Assembly (NCBI RefSeq): GCF_032452875.1
Contig: NC_083878.1
Location: 56,897,378-56,961,377, forward strand
DNA from: Bos javanicus
Taxonomy: Eukaryota > Chordata > Mammalia > Artiodactyla > Bovidae
Reading direction: 5' to 3'
DNA: 64,000 bases
Of the stretch, positions 10,085 to 21,086 are shown in pieces. How positions within the stretch are numbered: the stretch's first letter is position 1; every line of letters starts with the position of its first letter. The position numbers and the translations under genes were made by a program. Below the pieces are notes generated by a model. It saw only the letters and a list, made by a program, of their open reading frames with translations, was not told the origin of the DNA and made no database searches.

Positions 10085-10690
10085 ACTAAATTCATGACCA
10101 TAAAACGATCATTGAAACTTTCTGAACATGTCTTTTCTAATCTAAAAGTGGGAATAATGATAATACTGTATTAGTTTTCTAGGATTGCCATAACAAAGTA
10201 CTACAAACCAGTGGCTAAAACAATAAAAATATTTTGTCTTTCAGTTCTGGAGGCTGGAAGTCTGAAATCAAAGTGTCAGCTATTGGTTTCTTCCAAGGGT
10301 GGTAATGGATAATCGGTACCCTATCTCGACCCTAGCTTCTGATGGTTTTCCAGCAATCTTTGGCTTTCCTAGGCTTGTAGCAGTATAGCTTCAGTCTTCA
10401 CATGGCCATCTCCCTGTTTCTTTCTGTACTTACATTTATTTTTTATAAGAACGCAGTCATTTTGGATTAGGGGTTCATCCTATTCCAATACAGTCTCATT
10501 TTAGGCAAACTCTTTACATCTGCAATGACACTACTTCAAAGAAGCTCACATTTTGCCTTAATAGGCATCAGGCCTTCAACATATGAATTTCCAGGGGATA
10601 CAATACAATCTATAATACCTAATTCACTGTTGCTGTGAAGAATCAATACCGTGTTTGACACATGATAAATGATGAAAAATTACCTGATAC
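10085..10690 (+). mobile_element. MIR relic, split in two
   Basis: The left piece (10085-10166) shows the 'ctgaacatgtcttttctaatctaaaagtggg-aataat' block corresponding to the MIR middle. The right piece (10619-10690) continues with 'gttgctgtgaagaatcaat' and 'gtttgacacatgataaatg'. An MLT1 LTR sits between them. Together they read as one ordered MIR. Confidence 0.6.
10167..10613 (-). mobile_element. MLT1-type (ERVL-MaLR) solo LTR
   Basis: Antisense MLT1 order: TGTATTAGTTTTCTAGG, 'cataacaaagtactacaaac', 'agttctggaggctggaagtc', 'ttcacatggccatctccctg', 'aggccttcaacatatgaat'. AATAC occurs on both sides (10162-10166 and 10614-10618), the 5-bp duplication expected for this class. It was inserted into the MIR described in the same interval. 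Confidence 0.78.
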
Positions 10691-10749
10691 AAAATGTTGC
10701 AAGTATTTTTTTTCCTATTTACTGTTTGCATTTCCCATCCCCCACCCCC

Positions 10750-10750
<1 letters not shown>

Positions 10751-10784
<34 letters not shown>
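10751..10784. repeat. (AC)17 microsatellite
   Basis: Seventeen perfect AC units after a C-rich lead. Long and uninterrupted, so probably polymorphic. Confidence 0.97.
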
Positions 10785-10788
<4 letters not shown>

Positions 10789-12752
10789 TGAGAAGTTCAC
10801 TCTTTTATTTTTAGGTAGCCAGATATTTCCATTTTTTCTTTTGTGTGCTTTCTAATTCAGCATCATCATGCTGCATTTCTCTACAGAGAGAGGGTAAGGT
10901 ATACTTCTTTCATCAGCCTTTGTTTTATGTCCTATAGCAAAACACTGTATGACAAGGAAATCATTGATACAGGTTATGCTTTACAAGTAACAAAATTCTG
11001 TTCATCTTCTCTACAACATTCTTGCTGTCTTAACCTAAAAAAGACAGTTTGAAAGCTAAACGTACCATCCTGAAAATGAACTGGGTTTATAAAATGGGTC
11101 ATTTGTTAGACAACAGCCTTGGTCAATAATACAATGCTGTATAGAGAAAGCAAGTTCTCACATCAAAACGTCTCGACGCTTTCCTCTTTGCAAGGACTTG
11201 TTCATAATACTCTCACAAGAAATTGCTTTTGGTAGAGAATTCACTGTAGGCTGTTAAAACAAATATGAAACTTTCTGGCTTGAAAGTCATGGTTAATACA
11301 CATCTTGTTGCCACAGTGACAGCTGGAGCAGGCAGAGGTGTCCATTATAAAAGGATCAACATTCAATGGATTTTAATAAAAGACCCTTAGAGAATCATGT
11401 GGTCTTAAAGTGTTGCATAGACACCTAAAATTAAAATAACAACAAAAAATGGACATAGATGGTAAACGTTACAGGATGTATCAAATACATAATTTCATGC
11501 CTTTTTTTCCCTTAGTATAGACCTGGCTTTCATGTAAATGCACAGGGACTGTGTCAAAATTAAGTAATTTAAATATTTTACTTCTGAACCAGATGAGAGG
11601 TTCTAGTAATCACCTCCCAAAACATGAAACAGCGACTTGTTTGAGAATGAAGTGATATATTCCACGTAAAATCTTAGCACAGTGCCCAGCTCTGAAACTT
11701 GTCTTATTCATCACCGCCATTATCATTATTATGTTAGAGATCTTTTTTTTACAAAACTTCTAAGTTCAAATTTGTGTTTTTTGCTTATCACCCAAAAGAC
11801 TACAAATAAAATGGAAATTTCCAAAGAACCTTTGTTTTTATAAATTGAAATTGATTGCCATTCTTCTTTAATTGTGCTCTTTCAACTGTCCAGTATCTCA
11901 GAATAAATCATCTTTTGTTTGTGCATCCCCTCAAAGCATAAAAAATTCTAGGATTCATTTTGGGATTATATGCATTTCACAGATGAAGTCCCTGAGGATC
12001 CACAATAATTCTCAAAAACATTGACAATATAACAGGAATAATTTACAACATAAGTACGGCAGTCTAGTGGAACAAATGGTGAAATTTCTGAAAGCATAAT
12101 CACATACAGCACAGGAGTGCTCAGTTAACAGTATTACTTTCAGACAGAGGCTTTTATTTCAAATAGTCTCAAAGTAACCACTATTAATTAGGAGCTAGGG
12201 GAATAGGCAGAGGATAGAAGCCAGAAAGTTAGAGAGTATTTCTTAGCTTTATACACAATATTAAGTCAAGCCTTTGGCTGTATTTACTTGACCATGAGCC
12301 TGACCAGAAGCAAATATATTGAGGTTCTACCAAGTTTTGAAAATGTTTCTAAAGAACTGCTAAATCAGGCTTATAATAGTCTCTTACTGTTAAATTACCA
12401 CAACAATCACCTGCCTCCAAACCTCTAGAGGTTTGAAGAGGAATGGAGTCGTTTAAGCTAAGTGGATCCCAGAGGGGACAACCTTGCCCATGCTTACCCT
12501 GTTGGACCATGAGAGAAAATGGGCAGATGTAGCTCTTGGATGAAAGAACCAGAGGCTGAGGAAAGAAATGGAAGGCGGTACAGAGATCACCAGATGAGTT
12601 ACTCATAGAACGTACTTCACTGCTAGGAAGAGAGTTGCCAGTCTTTCTTCCAAGCAGGTTAGGCTTATTGTTCTGGCCCAGTGGTGGTGGTATACTTCCT
12701 ATTCAAATAGATGTATTTATTACATCTATTTGTTTTCTTTTCATACTTTCCC
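10785..12752. other. Mostly unannotated; possible MIR trace
   Basis: About 11640-11740 has MIR-like text (aaaatcttagcacagtgcccagc ... attatcattattatg). The remainder has no recognised family. No ORF has a recognisable domain. Confidence 0.4.
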
Positions 12753-12763
12753 TATCTTATATT

Positions 12764-13025
12764 TGGCACCCCACTCCAGTACTCTTGCCTGGAAAATCCC
12801 ATGGACGGAGGAGCTTGGTAGGCTGCAGTCCATGGGGTCGATAAGAGTCGGACACAACTGAGCAACTTCACTTTCACTTTTCACTTTCATGCGTTGGAGA
12901 AGGAAATGGCAACCCACTCCACTGTTCTTGCCTGGAGAATCCCAGGGACGGGGGAGCCTGGTGGGCTGCCGTCTATGGGGTCACACAGAGTCCGACATGA
13001 CTAAAGTGACTTAGTATAGCATATA
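12764..13025 (+). mobile_element. Bov-A2 SINE, slightly 5' truncated
   Basis: Starts at ggcaccccactccag, missing the first dozen bases, and ends cttagtatagcatata, an AGCAT-type tail. The 11-bp duplication TATCTTATATT is present on both sides (12753-12763 and 13026-13036). Confidence 0.94.
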
Positions 13026-13193
13026 TATCTTATATTAGGTATCTTGGGATGGGAGGACAGATAAACATAATTAATTTACAATTGTCCTTATGTATATATA
13101 CCTGTATATATATATATACAATTAATTTACATGGAGACCTGATATACTTGGGCATTGAGCTGGATGCACTTACCAAATGTAGAAACTGAGTTG

Positions 13194-13219
13194 TTACAAG
13201 GAACATAAGTTCCTTGTAA
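13194..13219. repeat. Perfect 11-bp inverted repeat
   Basis: TTACAAGGAAC (13194-13204) and GTTCCTTGTAA (13209-13219) are exact reverse complements around ATAA. Next to it the word AAGGAAATAAGT occurs twice. No T run follows, so a terminator role is not indicated. Confidence 0.8.
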
Positions 13220-13311
13220 GGAAATAAGTTGCAAGGAAATAAGTACTTTTATTAATATAAAAAGGACTGTAAATATATGTGTAGTTAAATAGGGGCTGTC
13301 ACAGAGACTGT

Positions 13312-13588
13312 TGCTGCTGCTGCTGCTAAGTCACTTGAGTCGTGTCTGACTCTGTGCGACCCCAGAGACGGCAGCCCACCAGGCTCCCCTGTCCCTGGGA
13401 TTCTCCAGGCAAGAACACTGGAATGGGTGGCCATTTCCTTCTCCAATGCATGAAAGTGAAAAAATAAAGTGAAGTCGCTCAGTCGTGTCTGACTCCTAGC
13501 GACCCCAGGGACTGCAACCCACCAGGTCCCTCCATCCATAGAATTTTCCAGGCAAGAGCACTGGAGTGGGTTGCCACTGCCTTCTCTG
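13312..13588 (-). mobile_element. Bov-A2 SINE
   Basis: (GCT)n tail, then two Bov-A units in minus orientation. The flanks ACAGAGACTGT (13301-13311) and ACAGAGATTGT (13589-13599) are a duplication with one change. It carries the same linker (gaaaaaataaagtgaag) and cctagcgacccc variant as the copy at 469-760. Confidence 0.94.
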
Positions 13589-13599
13589 ACAGAGATTGT

Positions 13600-14793
13600 A
13601 TAGGATATCAAATATTCCACTTCACCTTCATCTTTAAAACAGAATTCTCATTTTCCTCTGAACTGGTTTTATTCATTGCTTAAAGTATGCATTTTTCCAG
13701 CTTCACTGAAGACCAAAATGGGAAAGAAATGTAACCAGAAATTACTGGGTAGCCCTTCCAGTGATTCCTTTAAGGTAGTTGGTCCAGACCTGAAGATTGC
13801 CATTTTACTTTTCACACTTTATTTCTAATCTGGGATACAAGCATTGTGACTGGAGTCTTTGCAGCCTTCCTGTGACTTTGAAGTTAGAAGCAACACACCA
13901 AAGGTGGTTTGCAAAAAGGGATAAAGTTCTGGATCCTGACCAAGATGGTTGTAATGTTCCCTTCAGGTTGACTAAATTGTAGACAAGTTTCTTCCTGGTT
14001 CTTAGCCTTTGAGTCCCCTTTTCTTACCACATTTATTTTAGAAAATTTGTAACTGCAAATCCTATCTTGCAGATTTGAAATGTATATTAATCTCCTTAAA
14101 AGCCTCTGTCAAGTTTTAAGACCCAAAAGATTCTTTCCCAAGGACCTGAGTACCATCTCTCTGAAATGTAAGCATCAAAGAAAGATAGAAACCTATATAC
14201 AAGTCTCTGCTGAAGGATAGGAGCCGAACTTCAACAGATGGCTTTCGCCTAGTTAAAAACTATGTCTTGCCAGGAAGAGAAGAGAAGGTTTGCTTTTCCT
14301 CTGGGTAATGCTAATTAACAAACATTGATGACCTTAGCTCTTAAAATCTCTCCTGACCTTTGTTTCAGCAGAACTGGGTATCCAGACTTGTGTGTAGTCT
14401 ATTCTTTATTGCTGGCAATAGTATCTGAATAAATCAACTCTGTCTGTTCATCTTGTCCAGTACTATTGCTCTTTAACAATCTCTAATGACTTTATCGAAT
14501 CACAGACACACCTCTGGACTGCCTAGTTCCAAACTTCTTAGAAATGATAAAATTAACTCCTGATTTATTAAAGTCGCTGTAGTTTGGCCACTGTGACAAG
14601 TAGTCCAAAGTGATTTCCAACTGGTTGGAAGCTTTGAGATGCAAGAGTGAGTAACATAACTGGTAAAAACACACAGACAGGTCTACAGCTATCTTAAAAT
14701 ATATTTTGAGAGTGGGCCAATCAGAGTTAAAATAGTCTAATCTTTTGTTTTCCGAGATAAATATATAAAGTGTTAATTTAATTAAAGTCTTAT
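13600..14793. other. Unannotated stretch
   Basis: No repeat family or gene recognised; ORFs of about 60 codons only. Confidence 0.5.
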
Positions 14794-14803
14794 AAATTTA
14801 GGT

Positions 14804-15029
14804 ATGGGCTTCCCAGGTGGTGTGAGTTGTAAAGAACCAGCCTGCCAATGCAGGAGACATAAGAGATGCGGGTTCAATTTCTGGGTGATGAAGATTCCCT
14901 GGAGGAGAGCATGGCTACCCACTCCAGTATTCTTGCCTGGAGAATCCCCATGGATAGAGGAGCCTGGTGTGCTACAGTCCATAGGGTTGCAAAGAGTCAG
15001 ACATGACTGAAGCAACGAGCATGCACACT
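14804..15029 (+). mobile_element. Bov-tA SINE
   Basis: The tRNA-like head (gggcttcccaggtggtgtgag ... gggttcaatttctggg) is joined to a Bov-A unit ending 'gagtcagacatgactgaagc'. Flanking AAATTTA and AATTTA words may be an eroded duplication. Confidence 0.9.
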
Positions 15030-15865
15030 AATTTATGTTATGTGATACATTTCAAAAGTAACTACTAAAAGACTGAATTTGGAAGTATGTAACTGTCAAG
15101 CCTGTAGAAATAAAACTTAGAAAAGAAAATAGGGACTCAATTAATCCAACCAAAAGTCAATAAAATAGAAATAAAAACCAAGTGTATAAAATGCCACAGA
15201 GATAGAATGCAAAAAATCAGATGATTTTCCTTCAGATGCTATGTATGTGATGATTGTGGCAGTCATTTCACAGTATATTTGCTTATTAAATCATCACACT
15301 GTACATTTAAAAATCAAATATACAACCTAAATACATACACCTTTAAATTCTCAATAATATCTCAATAAAGTCAGAAAAAAATTAAAGTTCTATGTTAAAC
15401 AGGGGATCTCAAAAGTAACTTCAAGATGCATAATGTAAAAATTTATGAAATTCACAACCAGCCACACTGCTCTTTCAGGAACTGAGAAGTTAAGCAGAAG
15501 AAAAAATACAAATACACACATACACACACACAATGTACATAGTGCAATTTGGCATAATTTAATATATTCAGAAATTCTTATTTAACAGAAATCAGAGACT
15601 ATACATTTTTTTTCAAATACACAAGGAACACTTACACATAATATCTGCATTTTAGGTTACAAAAGAAGATTTAGTCCCACTTGACCTAGCATTAACTGAA
15701 AAATATACATTTATATATGGTGGAATTGAAATAGGATGTGATCCCTCCTCTCTGTGTTCCCTAAGGTATTAACTGCTAATATTTCTTGGTTTCAAATAAA
15801 ATCTTATCAATAAAGAAAAAACAGAATCTGTTCTGGATTTTAGGGACAATCTGGTCTGTCCCAAA
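15030..15865. other. Unannotated AT-rich stretch
   Basis: Short CA-rich piece near 15517-15532. Nothing else recognised. Confidence 0.5.
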
Positions 15866-15895
15866 CTTTTTCCTTTTATTGGAGTATAGTTGCCT

Positions 15896-16100
15896 TGGGG
15901 CTCCCTGATGGCTTAGACGGTAAAGAATCTGCCTGTGATACAAGAGACCCCATTCGATCCCTGGGTCAAGAAAATCCCCTGAAGAAGGATATGGCAGCCC
16001 ACTCCAGTATTCTTGTCTGGAGAATGGACAAGGAACCTGGTGGGCTGCTGTCCATGGGATCTCAAAGAGTCAGTCACGACCGCAGCGACTTAGCATGCAC
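15896..16100 (+). mobile_element. Bov-tA SINE inside L1
   Basis: Head 'ggggctccctgatggcttag', B-box-like cattcgatccctggg, then a Bov-A unit ending 'gtcacgaccgcagcgactta'. Inserted in the antisense L1 3'-UTR. Confidence 0.9.
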
Positions 16101-16110
16101 GCAGTGTATG

Positions 16111-16256
16111 TATTAGGAAGATCCCCTGGAGGAGGTTATGGCAACCCCCTCCACTATTCTTCCCTGGAAAATCCCATGGACAAAGGAGCCTGGTGGGCTA
16201 CAGTCCATAGGATCGCAAAGAGTTGGACATGACTAAGTGACTTGGCAAGCATGTAT
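16111..16256 (+). mobile_element. 5'-truncated Bov-A-type SINE inside L1
   Basis: Starts in the linker (ggaagatcccctggaggagg) and ends 'gttggacatgactaagtgac'. Text like CAGTGTATGT/CAGTGTATAT stands on both sides (near 16100 and 16260), a probable duplication. A second, independent event next to the previous SINE. Confidence 0.82.
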
Positions 16257-16515
16257 GAACAGTGTATATGTGTCAATCCCAACCTCTCAATTCATCCCAT
16301 CCTCACCTTCCCCCCATGGTATCCATATATCCGTTCTCTATTTCTGCTTTGCAAATAAGTTCATTTGTATCACTTTTCTAGATTTCACATATAAATGATA
16401 TCGTACAATATTTGTTTTTCTCTTTCTGACTTTAGCCTTTAGGCTCTAGGTCCATCAACATCTCAGCAAATTTCACAATTTTGTTCCTTTTTATGGCTGA
16501 GTAATATTACAAACT

Positions 16516-18394
16516 TGTAAGATATATTCAATACTAGAAGAGAAAAAAAAAAAAAACATATCCATTATCCTCTCTAATTTCTCTACAGATATTCAAGAAC
16601 TTTCAATAAATGGAATCATGAAAAACCAGAACACTGTCTGACCTTCTGCTTCTTCAATTAAGTTGCAGGATACAGGACATTTTAGGATAGAATTGATTGA
16701 AGAAAGAGAAAATACCATAAAAAAACTGATGGTCCTCCAATTTAAATAATTAGATAACTCATGAAATGAAAGTCTAAGTGAAAATATCTAACTAAAAAAA
16801 AACAGATAAGAGCATTTGGTGATCTTGTAAGAGAAAGAACCACTGGACAATTAATTACCCAGAATTGGCTCAATAACACAGAAAATGGAAACAGAATAAT
16901 GCCCTTTTCCCACATGAAGGCTGTCCAAGGAAGTAGTGTACTCTTTGTGTCCACAATCACTACTTTGTTCTGAAGGGCATATATTTCTTCACTTGTAGGA
17001 ATGAGAGTTCCCTTTCCTAGTGGACAAACAAGCCATAATTCAATCACTAATCCTACCACCATTAAGTAGTCAGAAAGCCTTCTTGGCCCCATTAAAGAAT
17101 CCTCAGCCATTTGATGGTACAGAGTAACTACCTACTTTCTGATACTTCCCTTATTTAAAATGTAAGTTGTTCCACATAGTCTCTGAGACAAAGGTGACCC
17201 AGATGTAGGACAAATACTCAAACCCTTAAAAGTCTCAATTGAACTGATTTTGCCTTTATGAAAACTAGCACCATGCCTACTAAAAAATTAAATCTTTATA
17301 GAAGAGAATTAAGTTATAAAGATTATAAATGTTATATAACTTAGATATAACATTTATTATCTGTCTAACTGAAGGAAGGACTTGCTATCCCCTGCGTTAT
17401 CTGTAGAAACACTCATTTCTGCCTGTCAAATAGGCAAATGGGTAGGGATATTGCACTGTTCCAGGCTAAAGAGAACTTGATAGTTTTGTACTCTTTACTT
17501 TCCAGTAGTATCAACTCCAATGTCATCCTCTTGTCAATTCTCAGTACAGATGAAGATCTGTTACAGTAGAAGATCTTCTGTTACAGTAGAAGATCCATTT
17601 TCAATATTAGAGCTAGTTTCATGCATGTTCAACCTGTGCAGTAGCACAAGTCCTCACTCTGAGAAGGGCCCTGTGCTTGGTTTCCAGCTGCTGTCATCAT
17701 CTTGAATTTTTAAATAATATTTGAAAAAAGAGTTTCTCATTTGCCTTCATGCTGAGTCCCACAAATTAAATTCCTAATCCTTGTCATCATTCTTTAGCTT
17801 CTCCACCACCTAGATTCATATCTACTTACATGGTGGGGAATCAACAGTATATGTGTACAGTAATTTATTAAGGTTTTAGAGATGCACTCTCTTCCTTTTC
17901 TGTTATAATCTTAATGATAAACTTCAGTTTTTTAAAACCCAAGTGTATTACTTAGGCCATGGAAGTACACAAGGAAAAATGGGAAACCTGATCAACAGAT
18001 GACCCATACATTTGGGAATCCATGACTTGACCTACCCATGACTTGGTTCTTTTATAGGCTCATATGGATAAACAATGGAAAGGAATAATTCAGTATACTG
18101 AAGTTTATAATCGATAGTTGCAAGTGAGTTTTCTCAAAGATAAGCCATAGGAACCATTGCACTTTCTTTAGCTTGAGGATTTGATTTACGAGAAATGACA
18201 CCAACGTTAGAGATAAGAATACTGGTGAACCTCATAGAACTTGATAAAATACTGCAAGAAATCTCCAAGAAACAGAATATTGTCCTGTTCCTCATTTAAA
18301 AGAGCATCACATACCTCATCAATATTAAAAGTACTTGCTCTGTGAGAGGTCCTGTGAAGAGGATAAAATGACAAATTACAGAGTGGATGGAAGT
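16516..18394. other. Mostly unannotated; 20-bp tandem repeat
   Basis: At 17558-17595 the word CTGTTACAGTAGAAGATC occurs twice with a 20-bp period. A 122-codon minus-strand ORF (16742-17110) is hydrophobic in its C-terminal half but has no recognised domain; I do not call it a gene. Otherwise nothing recognised. Confidence 0.4.
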
Positions 18395-18779
18395 ATTTGA
18401 AAATCACATGTTCAACAAAGGACTTGCACTTAAAATATGCAAATAACTCTTAAAAATCAACAGTAAAATGAACAAACAAAATACAATCCAGTTATAAAGT
18501 AAGCAACAGGCAAGAGCAGATATTTCACTAATAAGGAAAAACAGATGGCAAATGAGCACATGAAAAATGCTTAGCATCATTAAACATTAGGGAATTATAG
18601 ATTAAAGGCACAATGGTATAATACTACACACTCTAAGAATGGCTAAAATTTTTAAAAATAGTAGTAATATCAAATATGGTGAAAATAACTCATACATTGT
18701 GGGTGAGATTATAAAATTGTATAATAATTTTGGTAGTAGTAAAATGTAATGAAAAGGAAACCTCTTTTGGGTATTAGTT

Positions 18780-19112
18780 CTAAAAGGTTTTGTAGGTCTT
18801 CACAGACAGCTCAACTTCAGCTTCTTCAGCGTTACTGGCTGGAACATAGGCTTGGATCACTGTGATATTGAATGCTTTGCCTTGGAAACAAATACAGATC
18901 ATTCTGTCGTATTTGAGATTGCATCCAAGTACTGCATTTAAGACTTTTTTGTTGACCATGATGGCTACTCCATTTCTTCTAAGGGATTCCTGCCCACAGT
19001 AATAGATGAAATGGTCATCTGAGTTAAATTCACTCATTCCAGTCCATTTTAGTTTGCTGATTCCTAGAATGTCGACGTTCACTCTTGCCATCTCCTGTTT
19101 GACCATTTCCAA
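18780..19112 (-). pseudogene. BovB endonuclease fragment (APE-like, N-terminal part)
   Basis: A 110-residue open stretch in the inverted block of the BovB. It covers the start of the apurinic/apyrimidinic-type endonuclease that would nick target DNA for priming. Visible pieces: 'VDILGIS-LKW' around residues 13-23 and 'YYCGQESLRRNGVAIMVNK' around 37-55. Residue 20, in the position of the family's metal-binding Glu (GISELKW in the copy at 38.8-42.3 kb), is Lys here (codon about 19053-19055). It ends in inverted DNA and is separated from the rest of the coding region. Dead. Confidence 0.8.
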
Positions 19113-20381
19113 TTTGCCTTGATTTATGGACCTAACATTCCAGGTTCCTATGCAATATCACTCTTTACAGCATTGGACCTTGCTTTTATCACCAGTCACA
19201 TCTACATCTGGGTACTGTTTTTGCTTTGGCTCCATCTCTTCATTCTTTCTGGAGTTATTTCTCCACTGATCTCCTGTAGCATATCGGGCACCTACCAACC
19301 TGGGGGAGTTCCTCTCTCAGTATCCTATTATTTTGCCATTTCATACTGTTCATGGGGTTCTCAAGGCAAGAATACTGAAGTGGTTTGCCATCCCCTTCTC
19401 CAGTGGACCACATTCTGTCAAATTTGGCCTTGGAATATGGAATGAAGCAGGGCAAAGGCTAATAGAGTTTTGCCAGGAGACCACACTGGTCATAGCAAAC
19501 ACCCTCTTCCAACAACACAAGAGAAGACTCTATACATGGACATCACCAGATGGTCAACACCAAAATCAGATTGATTATATTCTTTGCAGCCAAGGATGGA
19601 GAAGCTCTATATGATTATCAAAAACAAGACCAGGAGCTGACTGTGGCTCAGATCATGAACTCCTTATTGTCAAATTCAGACTTAAATTGAAGAAAGTTGG
19701 GAAAACCACTAGACCATTCAGGTATGACCTAAATCAAATTCCTTATGATTAGACAGTGGAAGTGAGAAATAGATTTAAGGGACTAGATCTGATAGACAGA
19801 GTGCCTGATGAAGTATGGACAGAGGTTCGTGACATTGTACAATATTGGAGACAAGGATCAAGATCATCTCCATGGAAAAGAAACGCAAAAAAGCAAAATG
19901 GCTATCTAAGGAGACCTTACAAATAGCTGTGAAAAGAAGAGAAGCGAAAAGCAAAGGAGAAAGGGAAAGATATAAGCATCTGAATGGAGAGTTCCAAAGA
20001 ATAGCAAGGAAAGATAAGAAAGCATTCCTCAGGGATCAATGCAAAGAAATAGAGGAAAACAACTGAATGGGAAAGACTAGAGATCTCTTCAAGAAAATTA
20101 GATACCAAGGGAACATTTCATGCCAAGATGGGCTTGATAAAGGACAGAAATGATATGGATCTAAAAGAAGCAGAAGATATTAAGAAGAGGTGGCAAGAAT
20201 ACACAATAACTGTATAAAAAAATCTTCACGACCCAGGTAATCACAATGGTGTGATCACTGACCTAGAGCCAGACATCCTGGAATCTGAAGTCAAGTGGGC
20301 CTTAGAAAGCATCACTATGAACAAAGCTAGTGGAGGTGATGGAATTCAGTTGAGCTATTTCAAATCCTGAAAGATGATGCT

Positions 20382-21086
20382 GTGAAAGTGCTGCACTCAA
20401 TATGTCAGCAAATTTGGAAAACTCAGCAATGGCCACAGGACTGGAAAAGGTCAGTTTTCATTCCGATCCCAAAGAAAGGCAATGCCAAAGAATGCTCAAA
20501 CTACCACACAATTGCACTTATCTCACGTACTAGTAAAGTAGTGTTCAAAATTCTACAAGCCAGGCTTCAGCAATATGTGAGCTGTGAACTTCCAGATGTT
20601 CAAGCTGGTTTTAGAAAAGGCAGAGGAACCAGAGATCAAATTGCCAACATCCACTGGATCATCGAAAAAGCAAGAGAGTTCCCAAAAAACATCTATTTCT
20701 GCTTTATTGACTATGCCAAAGCCTTTGACTGTGTGGATCACAATAAACTGTGGAAAATTCTGAAAGAGATGGGAATACCAGACCACCTGATCTGCCTCTT
20801 GAGAAATCTGTATGCAGGTCAGGAAGAAACAGTTAGAACTGGACATGGAACAACAGACTGGTTCCAAATAGGAAAAGGAGTTCGTCAAGGCTGTATATTG
20901 TCACCCTGCTTATTTAACTTCTATGCAGAGTACATCATGAGAAATGCTGGGCTGGAAGAAGCAGTAGCTGTAATCAAGATTGCTGGGACAAATATCAATA
21001 ACTTCAGATATGCAGATAACACCACTCTTATGGCAGAAAGTGAAGAGGAACTAAAAAGCCTCTTGATGAAAGTGAAAGAGGAGTGA
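20382..21086 (+). pseudogene. BovB reverse transcriptase fragment
   Basis: A 234-residue open stretch covering most of the fingers and palm of an RTE-type reverse transcriptase, which would copy LINE RNA at the nicked target. Landmarks: FIPIPKKGNAKECSNY (26-41), QAGFRKGRGTRDQ (74-86), motif A FIDYAKAFD (108-116, Asp110), motif B GVRQGCILSP (166-175), and motif C, which reads YADN (210-213) where the family has YADD. The change is G to A at 21018 and removes one of the two motif C aspartates. The start Met is only the first ATG of an open stretch, not a true N terminus. A frameshift and stop follow at about 21086; thumb and C-terminal text continue in other frames to about 21750. Confidence 0.88.

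Larger units (their letters stand above)
15866..16515 (-). mobile_element. Artiodactyl L1 3' fragment carrying two SINEs
   Basis: Minus-strand L1 3'-UTR: 'ttttattggagtatagttgcc' at 15874-15894, resuming at about 16257 with 'cagtgtatatgtgtcaatccc' and continuing to 'tttttatggctgagtaatatt' near 16510. The gap is filled by two Bov-A-type SINEs, so the L1 is the older element. Confidence 0.82.

Noticed and set aside
13194..13219. Rho-independent terminator
   Set aside because: Hairpin without a U tract, in a mammalian genome; not meaningful.
16742..17110. A 122-codon minus-strand ORF with hydrophobic stretches
   Set aside because: No recognised domain, no splice or promoter context, AT-rich surroundings. 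An open frame of this length is expected by chance in 64 kb.
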